Positions 46,684-56,372 are shown, counted from the stretch's first letter. The stretch is 64,000 nt of DNA from Bacteroidota bacterium (GCA_029547705.1 JAKPOU010000034.1:1-64000); one strand, 5' to 3'. Made by a program: numbers and translations. Notes: generated by a model from the letters alone, not told the origin.

Positions 46684-46753
46684 AAAGAATTATTGCTAAA
46701 AATATCATCAATTCAGTAACGCTGTGCAGAGAAAGATGAAGACCCGGCTGCTT

Positions 46754-48205
46754 TTACTCCCCGTAATACTGCCTGCTGCGTATGTTCTGAAGCTGCCAGG
46801 GACTTTGAACATCCAGTTTTTCCGGAAAGTATTTGCCACGTCCGTCAAGTGGTGTCCATTCCGTAAATTCACTTACCATCCGGCCAAGGTATGGTATTGC
46901 CGTTTCAAGACAGTCTTCAAAATCCAGATCTTCAGGTTCCACGATCCCTCTGCGGGGGTTTTTTATTGCCCACAGGATGGCAGCGATTGCCCCTGCCGTA
47001 ACCTGTATGGTTGTCGCATTGGCGTAATCCACATGGCGGCGTGCTTCTTCTATGCCGAGCTGTGAACCGTACCAGTATGCATTTCTTTCATGGCCTGCCA
47101 GCAGTACTCCGAGTTCATCCGTTCCCTCCACGATATCAGGGCCGAGTCTTCTGGCTGAAGCCTGCAGAACCCATCCGCTGCCTTCAAGTTCCAGTGCGGA
47201 AAGCATGGCATCGTCACAAGGGTGGTATACAAACATCACAGTGGGCCGGTACAGGAATGAATCCTCATTACGGACCGACAGGTAGTCAGCAATTGACATA
47301 ACCTCGTCATGTGTTACCAGCATTCCCTGAAATCCGCCAATTGAGGGTACCCAGCTGCGGGCAAAGGTACTTGCTCCCGGACGTTCCAGATACAGTGTTC
47401 CGGAGCCGGGATTATGTTCACATGCACCGCCGGGGATGCGTTTCTCGGAAGTACCGATGGAAAGTTCTGCCGGCTGCATGAGTTCATCTACAAAACCATC
47501 TATTGACCATGTATTGATGAATTCGCCCTGCCGCTTGGGTTTATGACTGGCCTGGGTGTCCCGCTCAGATATCTGAATAGTGGTTATCCCGAGATCGCGG
47601 GCAAGATCTGCCCATCCCTCCCGTGAAGAAGGCATTGTATTTTCTTTCCGGATTATCTGATTCAGGTCGGCAAGCGCCCGTTTGACAAAATGTGATACGA
47701 GCCCCGGGTTTGCACCATGGTCAATGACTGCTGTGGGTGAATCAGGTCCGAGTTCTTTCGCAAGATCCAGAGCTTTGGAACGGATAATGTAGTTTGTGCG
47801 TTCATGGAGTTCGAGCATGGGGTCCCCGAAAACTCCCGGCCATGGTTCTATTGAAGTGTCGACATATAATGCACCCTGTTCTGCACAAAAGCGGATCAGA
47901 TCGAGGCTGGACACACCGATTGACAGGTTCAGAAGCAGATCTCCCTCACCGACATATTCTTTCAGGATTGTTCTGTAATTACCCGGTGTAAAGATGCTGT
48001 GAATAAACTTTGCTCCGGAAGCCTGGGCCATTCTTCGTCCGGACTCATTGGCCGAGAGCACTGTCAGCCGATTATAGATTCCGTCAAGGTGCCGGCCGAG
48101 AAGTGGCAGAATTGCCTGTCCGATGCTGCCGCATCCTATCATTATGATATTGCCGGTGAAATTCAGTTCTTTGTTCATTTTATCCCAGTTTGTGTTTATG
48201 TTCAT
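46754..48205 (-). CDS. hss: Homospermidine synthase
   Basis: A 483-residue bacterial-type homospermidine synthase, which makes sym-homospermidine from two putrescines (or putrescine and spermidine) with NAD+. The Rossmann motif 'IMIGCGSIGQ' (residues 21-30) opens the saccharopine-dehydrogenase-like fold. Residues matching the Blastochloris enzyme are Asn166 in 'GANPG', Glu214 in 'ISERDTQ', Trp233 in 'NTWS', His299 and Glu301 in 'VTHDE'; the later 'GHERNAYWYGSQL' segment also matches. The acid after 'NTWS' is Asp236 rather than Glu. An in-frame ATG at 48178 is a possible alternative start. Convergent with the CPBP gene and with no other polyamine gene nearby. Confidence 0.88.
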   Translation of the reverse strand: MNINTNWDKMNKELNFTGNIIMIGCGSIGQAILPLLGRHLDGIYNRLTVLSANESGRRMAQASGAKFIHSIFTPGNYRTILKEYVGEGDLLLNLSIGVSSLDLIRFCAEQGALYVDTSIEPWPGVFGDPMLELHERTNYIIRSKALDLAKELGPDSPTAVIDHGANPGLVSHFVKRALADLNQIIRKENTMPSSREGWADLARDLGITTIQISERDTQASHKPKRQGEFINTWSIDGFVDELMQPAELSIGTSEKRIPGGACEHNPGSGTLYLERPGASTFARSWVPSIGGFQGMLVTHDEVMSIADYLSVRNEDSFLYRPTVMFVYHPCDDAMLSALELEGSGWVLQASARRLGPDIVEGTDELGVLLAGHERNAYWYGSQLGIEEARRHVDYANATTIQVTAGAIAAILWAIKNPRRGIVEPEDLDFEDCLETAIPYLGRMVSEFTEWTPLDGRGKYFPEKLDVQSPWQLQNIRSRQYYGE

Positions 48206-48560
48206 TGATTCAGTACTAAGCTGGAAAACCCGTTGCTGCGGGCTGATTCCCTGGATGCTGCCCGAAATGTGATGGAGATAAATTACCGTGGTTTTGCTTA
48301 ATCTGTTAAGCTGAAAACAGTATTTCCGTCAGGGGAAAATACTAAGAAATAATTTAAACAGCAACCTGTTGTTCCGGATGGCTCATTTACAAGCCATAAC
48401 AAAATTGCCTGTGCCGAATTAAATTTTACTGAAAATAAAGTGCCGCTACATCCTGGTCCTGTTGAAAATAATTTCAAATTGTTCAGAAAAACTGACTGGT
48501 TGGCAGGATTTTGCAAAAATCTTATCTGAACTTAGCATTTAATGCAATAATCCTGTTATC
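48206..48560. other. Intergenic stretch between divergent genes
   Basis: No gene is supported; a 72-codon minus frame here matches nothing and lacks a start signal. It should hold the promoters for both flanking genes. Confidence 0.35.
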
Positions 48561-49733
48561 ATGAAAAAAAGAAAAAGTTCAGTTTTAATTTTCTTCATTG
48601 TACTGGTTTTGTTGAATTTTCTGAATGTAATACCCGGAAATTCACAAAAAGCCAGTGATCACGCAGAGATTGGCCGTTATGGCACTTCCTCGATCAGTTA
48701 CCAGGAACTGGCCAATTTCAATGAATATAAACTCGCTCTCGGACCGGTAAGGAATGATTCGGTAAGTGAAATCCTGAAAATTCAGGGTAAGGTGATGATG
48801 ACTCTCTACCAGGGACCTGCCGATGCTTCAAGTTATGAAATTTATCATGCCTATCGCGATCTGCTGATATCAAAGCAGTATGATATACTTTACTCCTGTT
48901 CCGGGACCGAATGCGGAACCGCATTTCTTTCACCGCTTTATAAACTTTCGGCATTTGCCTACGACCACGGATATAATAATTCCGCTCCCATTACACAGGG
49001 GTCGCAGGATTTCTCTTACCTGATCACTGCAAGGAAAAGCACCGGGGAGAAAACTACTTATGTTAGTTTAATTGTTTCGCACGGATGGTTTAAATACCCT
49101 GTCTATAAACTTGATGTCATTGAAATGCAAAAGCCTGGCGGAAAAATATCAAGTATTCAGGCAGCTAAAGAGGATGTGCCGTCAGACAGAACTGTTCCGG
49201 ACAGATCAGGAACCTTGCATGAAAAAGTAGCGGGCCGGCCTGCGGAAGCCGTATCGCCGGCTATGACTCCTGACCGTAGTCCGGAGAGGGATGAAGATGC
49301 GGGAGCCGTCCGTTTTGGCTTTCACATGTCAGCCGATTCCTATTTTGGCCTGCTTCTTCGTGCCAGACATTTTGAGTTCGTCATTAAGGGTTATGCCGAT
49401 CTTTTCGACGGATTCCCGGAAGGTTACAGACCGGACGATTTCCTGATGATCGGGGGACATATATCTTATCTTTTCCGGCCCTGGGAAAAGGCAGACATTG
49501 GTGTTGGTCTTGATCTGCGACAGGGTATCTCCATAACAGGCAATATAAAATATGTTCAGTATATAGATGCCGGTCCGGTGCTAAGTTTTAACTACAGCCC
49601 CGGAAAGCATTTTGTCATTTCCGGACTATTTTACCCGGTCTGGCTGAATACAAGGGAAACGGATATGGACGACAGCTTCAGTCTGGCGGTTCAGATACCC
49701 AGAGCTTCAGTAGCGCTGGGATTCTTGTTCTGA
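48561..49733 (+). CDS. DUF4892-type exported protein with C-terminal barrel domain
   Basis: A 390-residue exported protein. After the signal peptide (1-29) comes a DUF4892-like domain (30-185): 'YQELANFNEYKLALGPV', 'KVMMTLYQGPADASSYEIYHAYRDLL' and 'YDILYSCSGTECG' are its typical sequence. A low-complexity linker (190-250, Pro/Ser/Asp-rich) leads to a beta-strand-rich C-terminus (255-390) ending 'SVALGFLF', typical of an outer-membrane barrel. Such DUF4892/barrel fusions are found in many Gram-negatives; function is unknown, and the linker suggests a periplasmic domain held by a membrane anchor. Confidence 0.72.
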   Translation: MKKRKSSVLIFFIVLVLLNFLNVIPGNSQKASDHAEIGRYGTSSISYQELANFNEYKLALGPVRNDSVSEILKIQGKVMMTLYQGPADASSYEIYHAYRDLLISKQYDILYSCSGTECGTAFLSPLYKLSAFAYDHGYNNSAPITQGSQDFSYLITARKSTGEKTTYVSLIVSHGWFKYPVYKLDVIEMQKPGGKISSIQAAKEDVPSDRTVPDRSGTLHEKVAGRPAEAVSPAMTPDRSPERDEDAGAVRFGFHMSADSYFGLLLRARHFEFVIKGYADLFDGFPEGYRPDDFLMIGGHISYLFRPWEKADIGVGLDLRQGISITGNIKYVQYIDAGPVLSFNYSPGKHFVISGLFYPVWLNTRETDMDDSFSLAVQIPRASVALGFLF

Positions 49734-49875
49734 GTTATTGTTTGCCTTTCAAAGGTTGATCTTCCCGCGGATCCCGCAGGAACAGGTAAAAAAATTGAAT
49801 ATTTAAAGCAGGATATGCTATAAATGTCTTAATTTATCCGGCTATATTGCATTAATCAGATCAAAAGCCAGGATA

Positions 49876-51090
49876 ATGAAAAATCTAATTTTAAATTTCA
49901 GTGTTTTGACCATCCTGATTTGTTTTTACGGATGTTCGTCAGATGTTCAATCGAATAAAAAGAAAATCAGCCCGCCAGGGAACGATTATTATGTTGTAGC
50001 CTATATCTGGCCTTCATGTCATGATGACCCGCTCGGAAGAAAGATGCTCTGGCCGGAAGGGACAGGTGAATGGGAAGTGATTAAAAAGGGCAATCCGCGT
50101 TATGAGGGGCATTATCAGCCTCGTCTGCCGCTCTGGGGGCATGAGCCGGATAACGATCCAAAAGTGGTTGAAAGATGGATAGATGTTGCAACAGACCATG
50201 GCATCAATGTTTTCGTTTACGACTGGTACTGGTATGACGGAGGACCATTTCTGGAAAGTGCTCTCAATGATGGCTTCCTGGGTGCAGTGAACAACGAAAA
50301 AATGCAGTTCTATATCATGTGGGCCAATCATGATGTAAAGTATAACTACTGGAATTACCATCTTCATAAAGACAATACGGATATTTTATGGGACGCCAAA
50401 GTAGACCGGGAAAATTTCCGCATCATTGTCGACAGGGTCATCAACCAGTATTTCAAGAGGCCGAATTATTTCAAGATCAATGGTGAGCCTGTTTTTTCCA
50501 TATTCAGTATAGGCAAACTGGTGGAAAGCTTTGACAACAGTCTGGAAGAAGCCCGGAAAGGTCTGGAATATTTCCGTGATGAAGTCAGGAAGGCCGGGTT
50601 TCCGGGCCTGCATATTCAGTGGAATCAGGGCGGTGGTTCTATTATGTCGGAAAAAGCTGCCGGAAACTTTGTCAACAGTGTCAGAACCATGGGTTTCAAC
50701 AGTGTTGCCATGTACAACATGGGCGGACTTGATGAGGATTATCTTGTTTATGGAGCCAATTCCCTGAAGATACGTGAGCAAATGGACTCAATTCTGGATG
50801 TGCCGGTATTCCCCTGTGTGTCCGTCGGATGGGACGACACACCGCGTTTCCCCGATAAGGGGATTCACGACGTGGTACATTATCACAATACGCCCCAAAG
50901 CTTTGCGGCTCTGCTGGCCAAGGCAAAAAAATATGCCGACAGTCATCCTGAGCAGCCCAGACTGATTACCATCAATGCCTGGAACGAGTGGGTGGAGGGC
51001 AGTTATCTCCTGCCTGACATGCTTCACGGCTTCGGATACCTGGAAGCAGTAAGGGAGGTGATCCTTGAAGGTAAATATGACAAATATTAA
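49876..51090 (+). CDS. WbsX / GH99-like lipoprotein
   Basis: A 404-residue lipoprotein (lipobox 'CFYGC', Cys20) with the WbsX-type domain related to glycoside hydrolase family 99. Typical features are the opening 'YYVVAYIWPSCHDD', 'HGINVFVYDWYWYDGGPFLE' near 110-129, 'FPGLHIQWNQGG' and the end 'NAWNEWVEGSYLLPD'. The N-terminal part of the barrel and the last Glu-Trp-Asn-Glu motif are the family's core. In Bacteroidota such proteins are found in polysaccharide-use and mannan/rhamnose loci. The next genes, an isomerase/epimerase and a receptor, support a glycan context. Confidence 0.8.
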   Translation: MKNLILNFSVLTILICFYGCSSDVQSNKKKISPPGNDYYVVAYIWPSCHDDPLGRKMLWPEGTGEWEVIKKGNPRYEGHYQPRLPLWGHEPDNDPKVVERWIDVATDHGINVFVYDWYWYDGGPFLESALNDGFLGAVNNEKMQFYIMWANHDVKYNYWNYHLHKDNTDILWDAKVDRENFRIIVDRVINQYFKRPNYFKINGEPVFSIFSIGKLVESFDNSLEEARKGLEYFRDEVRKAGFPGLHIQWNQGGGSIMSEKAAGNFVNSVRTMGFNSVAMYNMGGLDEDYLVYGANSLKIREQMDSILDVPVFPCVSVGWDDTPRFPDKGIHDVVHYHNTPQSFAALLAKAKKYADSHPEQPRLITINAWNEWVEGSYLLPDMLHGFGYLEAVREVILEGKYDKY

Positions 51091-51130
51091 AAATGGCATC
51101 AGGTTCTGGACTGATTAAATATCCCGGGAA

Positions 51131-52027
51131 ATGGAAAAGAAGGAAACAGGCAGTTCCAGACGGGAAGTTCTGAAAAAGCTGGCTGCCACATCAGTTGTAA
51201 TATTAACAGGAGGAAAAATGAAAGCAGAAACATTAAAAGACCGGCAGGCCCCGGAAGCGGGACTGAAAGGCAATATCAACCATTCAGCATGCCGCTGGTG
51301 CTATTCTTCGATACCCCTGGAAGAGTTTTGCAGGGGGGCAAAGGAAATTGGCCTGAAGGCAATTGATCTTACCGGTCCTGACGAATGGCCTGTTCTAAAA
51401 AAATACGGACTTGACTCTTCAATGTGCAATGGTGCGGAGATTGATATTTCAAGGGGCTGGAATGACAGCCGGTATCATTCCACACTTGTGAAAAACTATT
51501 CTGAAATGATTCCTCTTGTTGCAAAGGCAGGGTATAAAAATCTTATTTGTCTGAGCGGAAACCGGGACGGAAAAGATGATGAGACCGGTCTGAGGAACTG
51601 TGTGGAAGGACTGAAGCAGGTATTGGGCCTGGCCGAAAAACATGGTGTGATGCTTGTTATGGAACTTCTCAACAGCAGGGTAGATCATCCGGATTATATA
51701 TGTGACCGGACGTGGTGGGGAGTTGAGCTTGTTAAAAGAGCCGGCTCGGAGAACCTGAAACTGCTTTACGATATATACCATATGCAGATAATGGAGGGAG
51801 ACATTATCCGGACAATCCGGGATAACCATCAGCATATTGCCCATTACCATACTGGCGGTGTTCCAGGGCGGAATGAGATCGATGACAGCCAGGAGTTGTA
51901 TTACCCGGCAATAATGCGGGCAATTGTGGAAACGGGCTTTAAAGGATATGTTGCACACGAGTTTGTGCCTTCCCGGGATGACAAGCTGGAATCCCTCAGG
52001 CAGGCAGTTGCCATATGTGATGTTTAG
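51131..52027 (+). CDS. Exported sugar isomerase/epimerase (hydroxypyruvate-isomerase-like)
   Basis: A 298-residue TIM-barrel protein of the AP-endonuclease-2 / sugar phosphate isomerase/epimerase family, close to hydroxypyruvate isomerase (Hyi). The Tat-type signal 'SRREVLKKLAATSVVIL' (Arg9-Arg10) is followed by the barrel, with metal-site segments 'VMELLNSRVDHPDY', 'LLYDIYHMQIMEGD' and 'HYHTGGVPGRNEIDD' and a final 'YVAHEFVP'. Export is unexpected for an isomerase and matches the lipoprotein glycosidase-like gene that ends 40 bases upstream. The two are probably co-transcribed. Confidence 0.82.
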   Translation: MEKKETGSSRREVLKKLAATSVVILTGGKMKAETLKDRQAPEAGLKGNINHSACRWCYSSIPLEEFCRGAKEIGLKAIDLTGPDEWPVLKKYGLDSSMCNGAEIDISRGWNDSRYHSTLVKNYSEMIPLVAKAGYKNLICLSGNRDGKDDETGLRNCVEGLKQVLGLAEKHGVMLVMELLNSRVDHPDYICDRTWWGVELVKRAGSENLKLLYDIYHMQIMEGDIIRTIRDNHQHIAHYHTGGVPGRNEIDDSQELYYPAIMRAIVETGFKGYVAHEFVPSRDDKLESLRQAVAICDV

Positions 52028-52355
52028 AGACAGGCAGATGTTACCAAAAGACAAGCCGGTATAACAATATTCAGTTAAAGTAAGTTAAATTCATTAAATA
52101 TAATTGACAGGATGAGCCACGTTTGAATTTTTTAATATTTTTGTATCGCCGGGATTAAAAAGATAAAACCCATTTTTTAAAAAAGAATATACTTTTTATT
52201 GAAGGACAGGTGAGGAGAGGATAATTTTTTTTTAACTTGCCGGTAACACGAATAAGAGAATTGTTAATACCATTATCCCGTTTTAGTTTTGGGATTTTAT
52301 TTTGATAGTATAGTAACACGATTTATAAAAAAAGTAATACTCATTTAGCCTGATT
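52028..52355. other. AT-rich intergenic stretch upstream of a receptor gene
   Basis: It contains TATTTTTG (52136-52143), a -7-like match, without a clear -33 partner, and an ATCCC / GGGAT hairpin (52274-52295) followed by a T-rich run. No gene is present. Confidence 0.4.
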
Positions 52356-54602
52356 ATGAAAAACAAGTTTTTTTCCGTTGCAGTGATTTTTTTATCGTTT
52401 ACGGTGGCAGCATTCTCCCAAAGAACTATTACCGGGCAGGTTACCAGCGCCGATGAAGGCCTTGAGATGCCCGGAGTCTCTATTCTTGTAAAAAATACCA
52501 CTACAGGAACCAGGACCGGCGATGACGGTAATTTTACCCTGAATATACCTGGTAATGATGCAGTTCTCGTAGTGTCTTTTGTTGGGTTCCAGACGGTTGA
52601 AATACCGGTAGGAACCAGGTCCCGGTTTGATATTGCGCTTCAGCCTGATGTTTTAGCTCTGGATGATGTTGTAGTAACGGCAACCAAAACTATTCGTAAC
52701 CTGACAGAAGTACCTTCACGAATTAACGTGGTAAGCTCAAAAACCATTGAAGCAAGTCCGGCTCTGCTTGTCGAGGATATCTTACGCTTCACCCCGGGGG
52801 TGAATATTGACAGGAGTGTAGGGATTTACTCATCATCTAATCCGTCGGTTACGCTCAGGGGTTTGTCGGGGGATGAACAATCGAGAACCCTGGTATTGAT
52901 GAATGGCGTTCCCATCAATGCTTCTGACGGAGGCAGCGTTAACTGGAACAAAATCAATCAGTATGATGTGGAACGGATTGAAGTGTTCAAAGGTCCCGGG
53001 TCATCTCTCTACGGAAATAATGCAATGGGAGGTGTTATTAACATTATCACGAAAGTTCCGGGCAAACCACAGGAAATATACGGAAGCATCAGTTACGGAA
53101 CATTTAATACCATCCGTCAGGATCTGGCATTAAGGATCCGCAGTGAAAAGGGATTTTACGGCTCGCTGAGCCAGAATCTTATAAAAAGTGACGGTTATCT
53201 CAGTATTCCCGAGGAGAAACGTACGCCCTATGATATAAAACGTAATTATGAAGCTATTGATGTTTCAGCCAAAGCCGGTTATGACAAAAACAAGTGGCTG
53301 AAAACTGAGCTGCAATATGATGTATACCGCGACAGACGCGGCGAGGGTACGAGGGTATACATACCGCTGGGCAATTACCGGCGTTTTGATACCGATTTGC
53401 TGCGTGGCGTGCTGAAAGGTGGTGATGACAACACACAATATGATATGAGTGTATATTATCAGATGGTTAACTATACCGACCTGAACGAAAGTGTGAAAGG
53501 CAGCGGGGCTTATCAGCGTTATGACGTGAATTCATACCGGAAAGACTGGGGTGCACTGTTCAACTTCACACGACAACTATCTGAGAACAACAGTCTTACA
53601 GGTGGTCTGGAATATAAAAACGGCAGCGTCAAGGGTGGCGATTATTACCAGACTGCCCCCTATGATACTGTGTATAACGAGGGTGTAACTCAGATTTATG
53701 CAGGATACATTCAGGACGAACATGCCTTTTTTGATGAAAAAGTAAGGCTGGTTGCCGGATTACGTTATGATTATGTCGCTTTCTCCGACGGATATTATTA
53801 TTCCACCTCACCATGGGGCGATCCGCCGGTGCTGAAAGACCATAACTGGTCAGAATTCTCGCCCAGGATCGGGCTGCGTTTTAATTTTATCAAGGAGCTT
53901 AGCGCTTACCTTTCCTATTCGCACGGTTTCAGGGCTTCAATTCTGGATGACCTTACCCGTACAGGCTATATGTGGGTCGGCCCAAAATATGCCAACCCCG
54001 ATTTAGGTCCTGAGTCAATCGATAACTACGAGATCGGAGCCGATCTGATGTTATCCAGGTTTAAACTTTCTGCAAGCGGATATTATGCCCTGGGAGACGA
54101 TTTCCTTTATTATGTCAACTCCGGAGATGAACTGTCGCCGGGACGACCAATATACCGCAGGGAAAATGTAAGCAGCGTCAGCCTGAAAGGCGCTGAAGCG
54201 GAAATCAGCTATTATCCGTTATCCAACCTCCGGTTCATGGCTTCATATACATACAGCCATTCAACCATTAACAAATTCGATGTCCGTCCGGATCTGGTAA
54301 ACAAATTCCTAACCTATGTCCCAAAAAACCGTTTCTCTCTGGCCATGTTCTGGCAAAACAGGATCGTTAATGTAAATATCCAGGCACTTTACAAAAGTGC
54401 GCAGTTTTCGGATGATGCGAACACAGAAGCAAATATCATTGACGCATTCACTACTGTGGATCTGCAGTTATCGCGCAAACTATTCGGCAATTTTTCGGGG
54501 ATGATTGATATACAGGATATTTTTGACAATCAACATATGCAAACACTGAATTCCCTTTCTCCGGGGAGAAGGATTACGGCAAAAGTGGCTTTTAAGTTTT
54601 AA
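52356..54602 (+). CDS. TonB-dependent receptor with carboxypeptidase-regulatory domain
   Basis: A 748-residue outer-membrane receptor: signal peptide (1-22), carboxypeptidase-regulatory-like domain (24-105, 'GQVTSADEGLEMPGVSILVKNTT'), 'LDDVVVTATKT' TonB-box region, plug (about 125-240, 'PSVTLRGLSGDEQSRTLVLMNGVPIN', 'IEVFKGPGSSLYGNNAMGGVINIITK') and barrel ending 'ITAKVAFKF'. The plug resembles vitamin-B12/iron and carbohydrate receptors, so context decides: it follows the WbsX/GH99-like and isomerase genes on the same strand after a 330-base gap. No SusD is linked. Two hairpins follow the stop codon. Confidence 0.88.
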   Translation: MKNKFFSVAVIFLSFTVAAFSQRTITGQVTSADEGLEMPGVSILVKNTTTGTRTGDDGNFTLNIPGNDAVLVVSFVGFQTVEIPVGTRSRFDIALQPDVLALDDVVVTATKTIRNLTEVPSRINVVSSKTIEASPALLVEDILRFTPGVNIDRSVGIYSSSNPSVTLRGLSGDEQSRTLVLMNGVPINASDGGSVNWNKINQYDVERIEVFKGPGSSLYGNNAMGGVINIITKVPGKPQEIYGSISYGTFNTIRQDLALRIRSEKGFYGSLSQNLIKSDGYLSIPEEKRTPYDIKRNYEAIDVSAKAGYDKNKWLKTELQYDVYRDRRGEGTRVYIPLGNYRRFDTDLLRGVLKGGDDNTQYDMSVYYQMVNYTDLNESVKGSGAYQRYDVNSYRKDWGALFNFTRQLSENNSLTGGLEYKNGSVKGGDYYQTAPYDTVYNEGVTQIYAGYIQDEHAFFDEKVRLVAGLRYDYVAFSDGYYYSTSPWGDPPVLKDHNWSEFSPRIGLRFNFIKELSAYLSYSHGFRASILDDLTRTGYMWVGPKYANPDLGPESIDNYEIGADLMLSRFKLSASGYYALGDDFLYYVNSGDELSPGRPIYRRENVSSVSLKGAEAEISYYPLSNLRFMASYTYSHSTINKFDVRPDLVNKFLTYVPKNRFSLAMFWQNRIVNVNIQALYKSAQFSDDANTEANIIDAFTTVDLQLSRKLFGNFSGMIDIQDIFDNQHMQTLNSLSPGRRITAKVAFKF

Positions 54603-54623
54603 ATAGATAAATTCTTTAAAAAT

Positions 54624-54663
54624 AATCCGGTGAACATATTGCTGTCATGTTGGTCACCGGATT
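54624..54663 (+). terminator. Hairpin after the receptor gene
   Basis: AATCCGGTGA and TCACCGGATT form a perfect 10-bp stem around a 20-base loop, 20 bases past the stop codon. The T-run is missing, so it may be an mRNA-stabilising or weak terminator hairpin. Confidence 0.5.
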
Positions 54664-54679
54664 GAATCATGATGAATGC

Positions 54680-54707
54680 ACTCTGTCCCCCAATTGGAGG
54701 ACAGAGT
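54680..54707 (+). terminator. Second hairpin after the receptor gene
   Basis: ACTCTGTCC and GGACAGAGT form a perfect 9-bp stem with a 10-base loop, 16 bases after the previous hairpin. It is followed by AT-rich sequence without a strict T-run. Confidence 0.5.
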
Positions 54708-55008
54708 ATAATAATTCAGATACGTTCCGGTGTGAACTTCCGGAAATGCCTGTACTGAGGGAGACCGGACAACCAGATCCAGGGACAGAAAATCCGCTTA
54801 ACAGAAATCTTGCCGCTCAGAGGAATTCGATTACTTTTGAGGAGCAGGGAATAATTTGTCCGGAACTCATCGGATAAATAACCGGGCTGGCGGGTTGCTA
54901 AGTGATGAACAATATTTTTCAGATGTTCCTTTGAAACCTGCATTCCGGACCGGTCCTGTAAACATTGTTCAACAGTGAATTGAATTAAAAATATAATTGA
55001 CCACTGGT
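54708..55008. other. Intergenic stretch, no gene seen
   Basis: A 76-codon plus frame overlaps the hairpins and this stretch but starts inside a stem and matches nothing. No RNA gene or promoter is evident. Confidence 0.35.
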
Positions 55009-55320
55009 ATGAAAACTAAAATGTCATTGTTAATCCTGTTGTCATCCTCTTTTTCGCTTTTCAGCCAGCAGAATATTTTTATTTCCCCCTTTGGCCTGCC
55101 TGACCAGAGGGGAGTGGTTATTACCGATGTCAGGGAAGGCAGTCTTGCAGATTTATCAGGATTCCGGAGAAATGACGTGATACGGGCTGTAAACGGCAAT
55201 GAAATCTCTTCCATAGAAGAAATATATGCCTTTTCAGAGGAAAACTGGTGGTTAGGCGGGATGATGCTGAAAATATACAGGAATCAGAAGGAAGAAGAAA
55301 AGAGAATAGCCATAAAATAA
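55009..55320 (+). CDS. Small exported PDZ-domain protein
   Basis: A 103-residue protein with a signal peptide (1-21, ending 'LFSQQ') and one PDZ-like domain: 'PFGLPDQRGVVITDVREGSLADLSGFRRNDVIRAVNGNEISSIEEIY' has the carboxylate-binding GLG-like loop variant and the 'GxxxxDVIxxVNG' core. It has no protease domain, so it is a stand-alone adaptor in the periplasm. I chose ATG 55009 because the signal peptide begins there; an upstream TTG adds four residues. Confidence 0.72.
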   Translation: MKTKMSLLILLSSSFSLFSQQNIFISPFGLPDQRGVVITDVREGSLADLSGFRRNDVIRAVNGNEISSIEEIYAFSEENWWLGGMMLKIYRNQKEEEKRIAIK

Positions 55321-55430
55321 TAACAGGATTATCTCCTGGTGGCGGCGGAAAATAAAAACAACAGACATTTCATCTGATTCAGGTTTTATTTGGAAACAGA
55401 TTCTTATTAGTGTATTTACATTCCGGTTGA

Positions 55431-56372
55431 TTATGCGATATGATTTTTTTTTACTTTTGAAGCAATCATACCTGCAGCCAGGGCCAGTACAACAACACCC
55501 AATGAGAGCCAGTCGGGTATATCTACATAGTGTGAAATGAGCATTTTCACCCCCACAAAAGCCAAAATAACAATCAGGCTATAATTGATATATCTGAACT
55601 TATCCAGTACACCAACTATCAGGAAGAACATGGAACGCAGTCCCATTACGGCCAGAATATTGGAACTGAATACGATAAAAGGATCGGTAGTAATAGCCAA
55701 AATGGCCGGTATACTGTCCATCGCAAACATGATATCAGTTAATTCGATGATAACCAGGGCAACAAACAGCGGGGTGGCAAATCTGATTTTTCCTCTTTTT
55801 ACAAAAAATTTATCATCGTACAGGTTTCTTGAGACAGGATAAATTTTTCTCAGCCATTTATAAATCTTTGAATCTTTTGGGTCCTGTTTCTTATCATGTG
55901 TCATCAGCATTCTTACCGCGGTAAAAATCAGGAACCCCCCAAAAACGTAGATTATCCAGGTTAGTTTGTTGATTAAAACTACTCCGAAGATTATCATTAT
56001 CGCTCGAAATACAACCGCTCCCAAAACACCGTAAAAAAGAACTTCGTGCTGGTATTTTTTTGGAATTCCAAAAGAAGAGAAAATCAGAGCTATAAGAAAA
56101 ATATTATCAACACTCAGCGAGAGTTCAACAATATAGCCGGTTATATATTTCAATACCGCATTGGAGGGGCTCAGGCCCGTCGGATTATCAATCCATCCTT
56201 TTTCAAAAGCAAAATAAACGACTCCGGTAAAAACCAGTGCAACTGATACCCAGACGGCAGTCCATGCAGCTGCTTCCTTGGTTTTGATTTCATGAGGTGA
56301 ACGGTTAAAAACACCCAGGTCCAGGAAAAGGGCCAGCAGAATAAATGAGATAAAAATAATCCAGAGTGTCAT
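55431..56372 (-). CDS. TerC/Alx-family membrane transporter
   Basis: A 313-residue TerC-family protein with about nine membrane helices. The conserved acidic residues of the family are seen in 'ELSLSVDNIFLIALIF' (near 80-95) and 'ELTDIMFAMDSIPAILAIT' (near 205-223), which form the metal path. Alx/TerC/MeeF proteins export manganese, and some help load metal into secreted enzymes. The 'FVKRGKIRFATPLFVAL' loop is typical of the Alx branch. A riboswitch of the yybP-ykoY type was looked for upstream and not recognised. It lies 54 bases after the truncated porin gene. Confidence 0.86.
   Translation of the reverse strand: MTLWIIFISFILLALFLDLGVFNRSPHEIKTKEAAAWTAVWVSVALVFTGVVYFAFEKGWIDNPTGLSPSNAVLKYITGYIVELSLSVDNIFLIALIFSSFGIPKKYQHEVLFYGVLGAVVFRAIMIIFGVVLINKLTWIIYVFGGFLIFTAVRMLMTHDKKQDPKDSKIYKWLRKIYPVSRNLYDDKFFVKRGKIRFATPLFVALVIIELTDIMFAMDSIPAILAITTDPFIVFSSNILAVMGLRSMFFLIVGVLDKFRYINYSLIVILAFVGVKMLISHYVDIPDWLSLGVVVLALAAGMIASKVKKNHIA

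Noticed and set aside
54647-54877. 76-codon frame after the 52-54 kb receptor
   Set aside because: It overlaps two strong hairpins and starts inside one of them.
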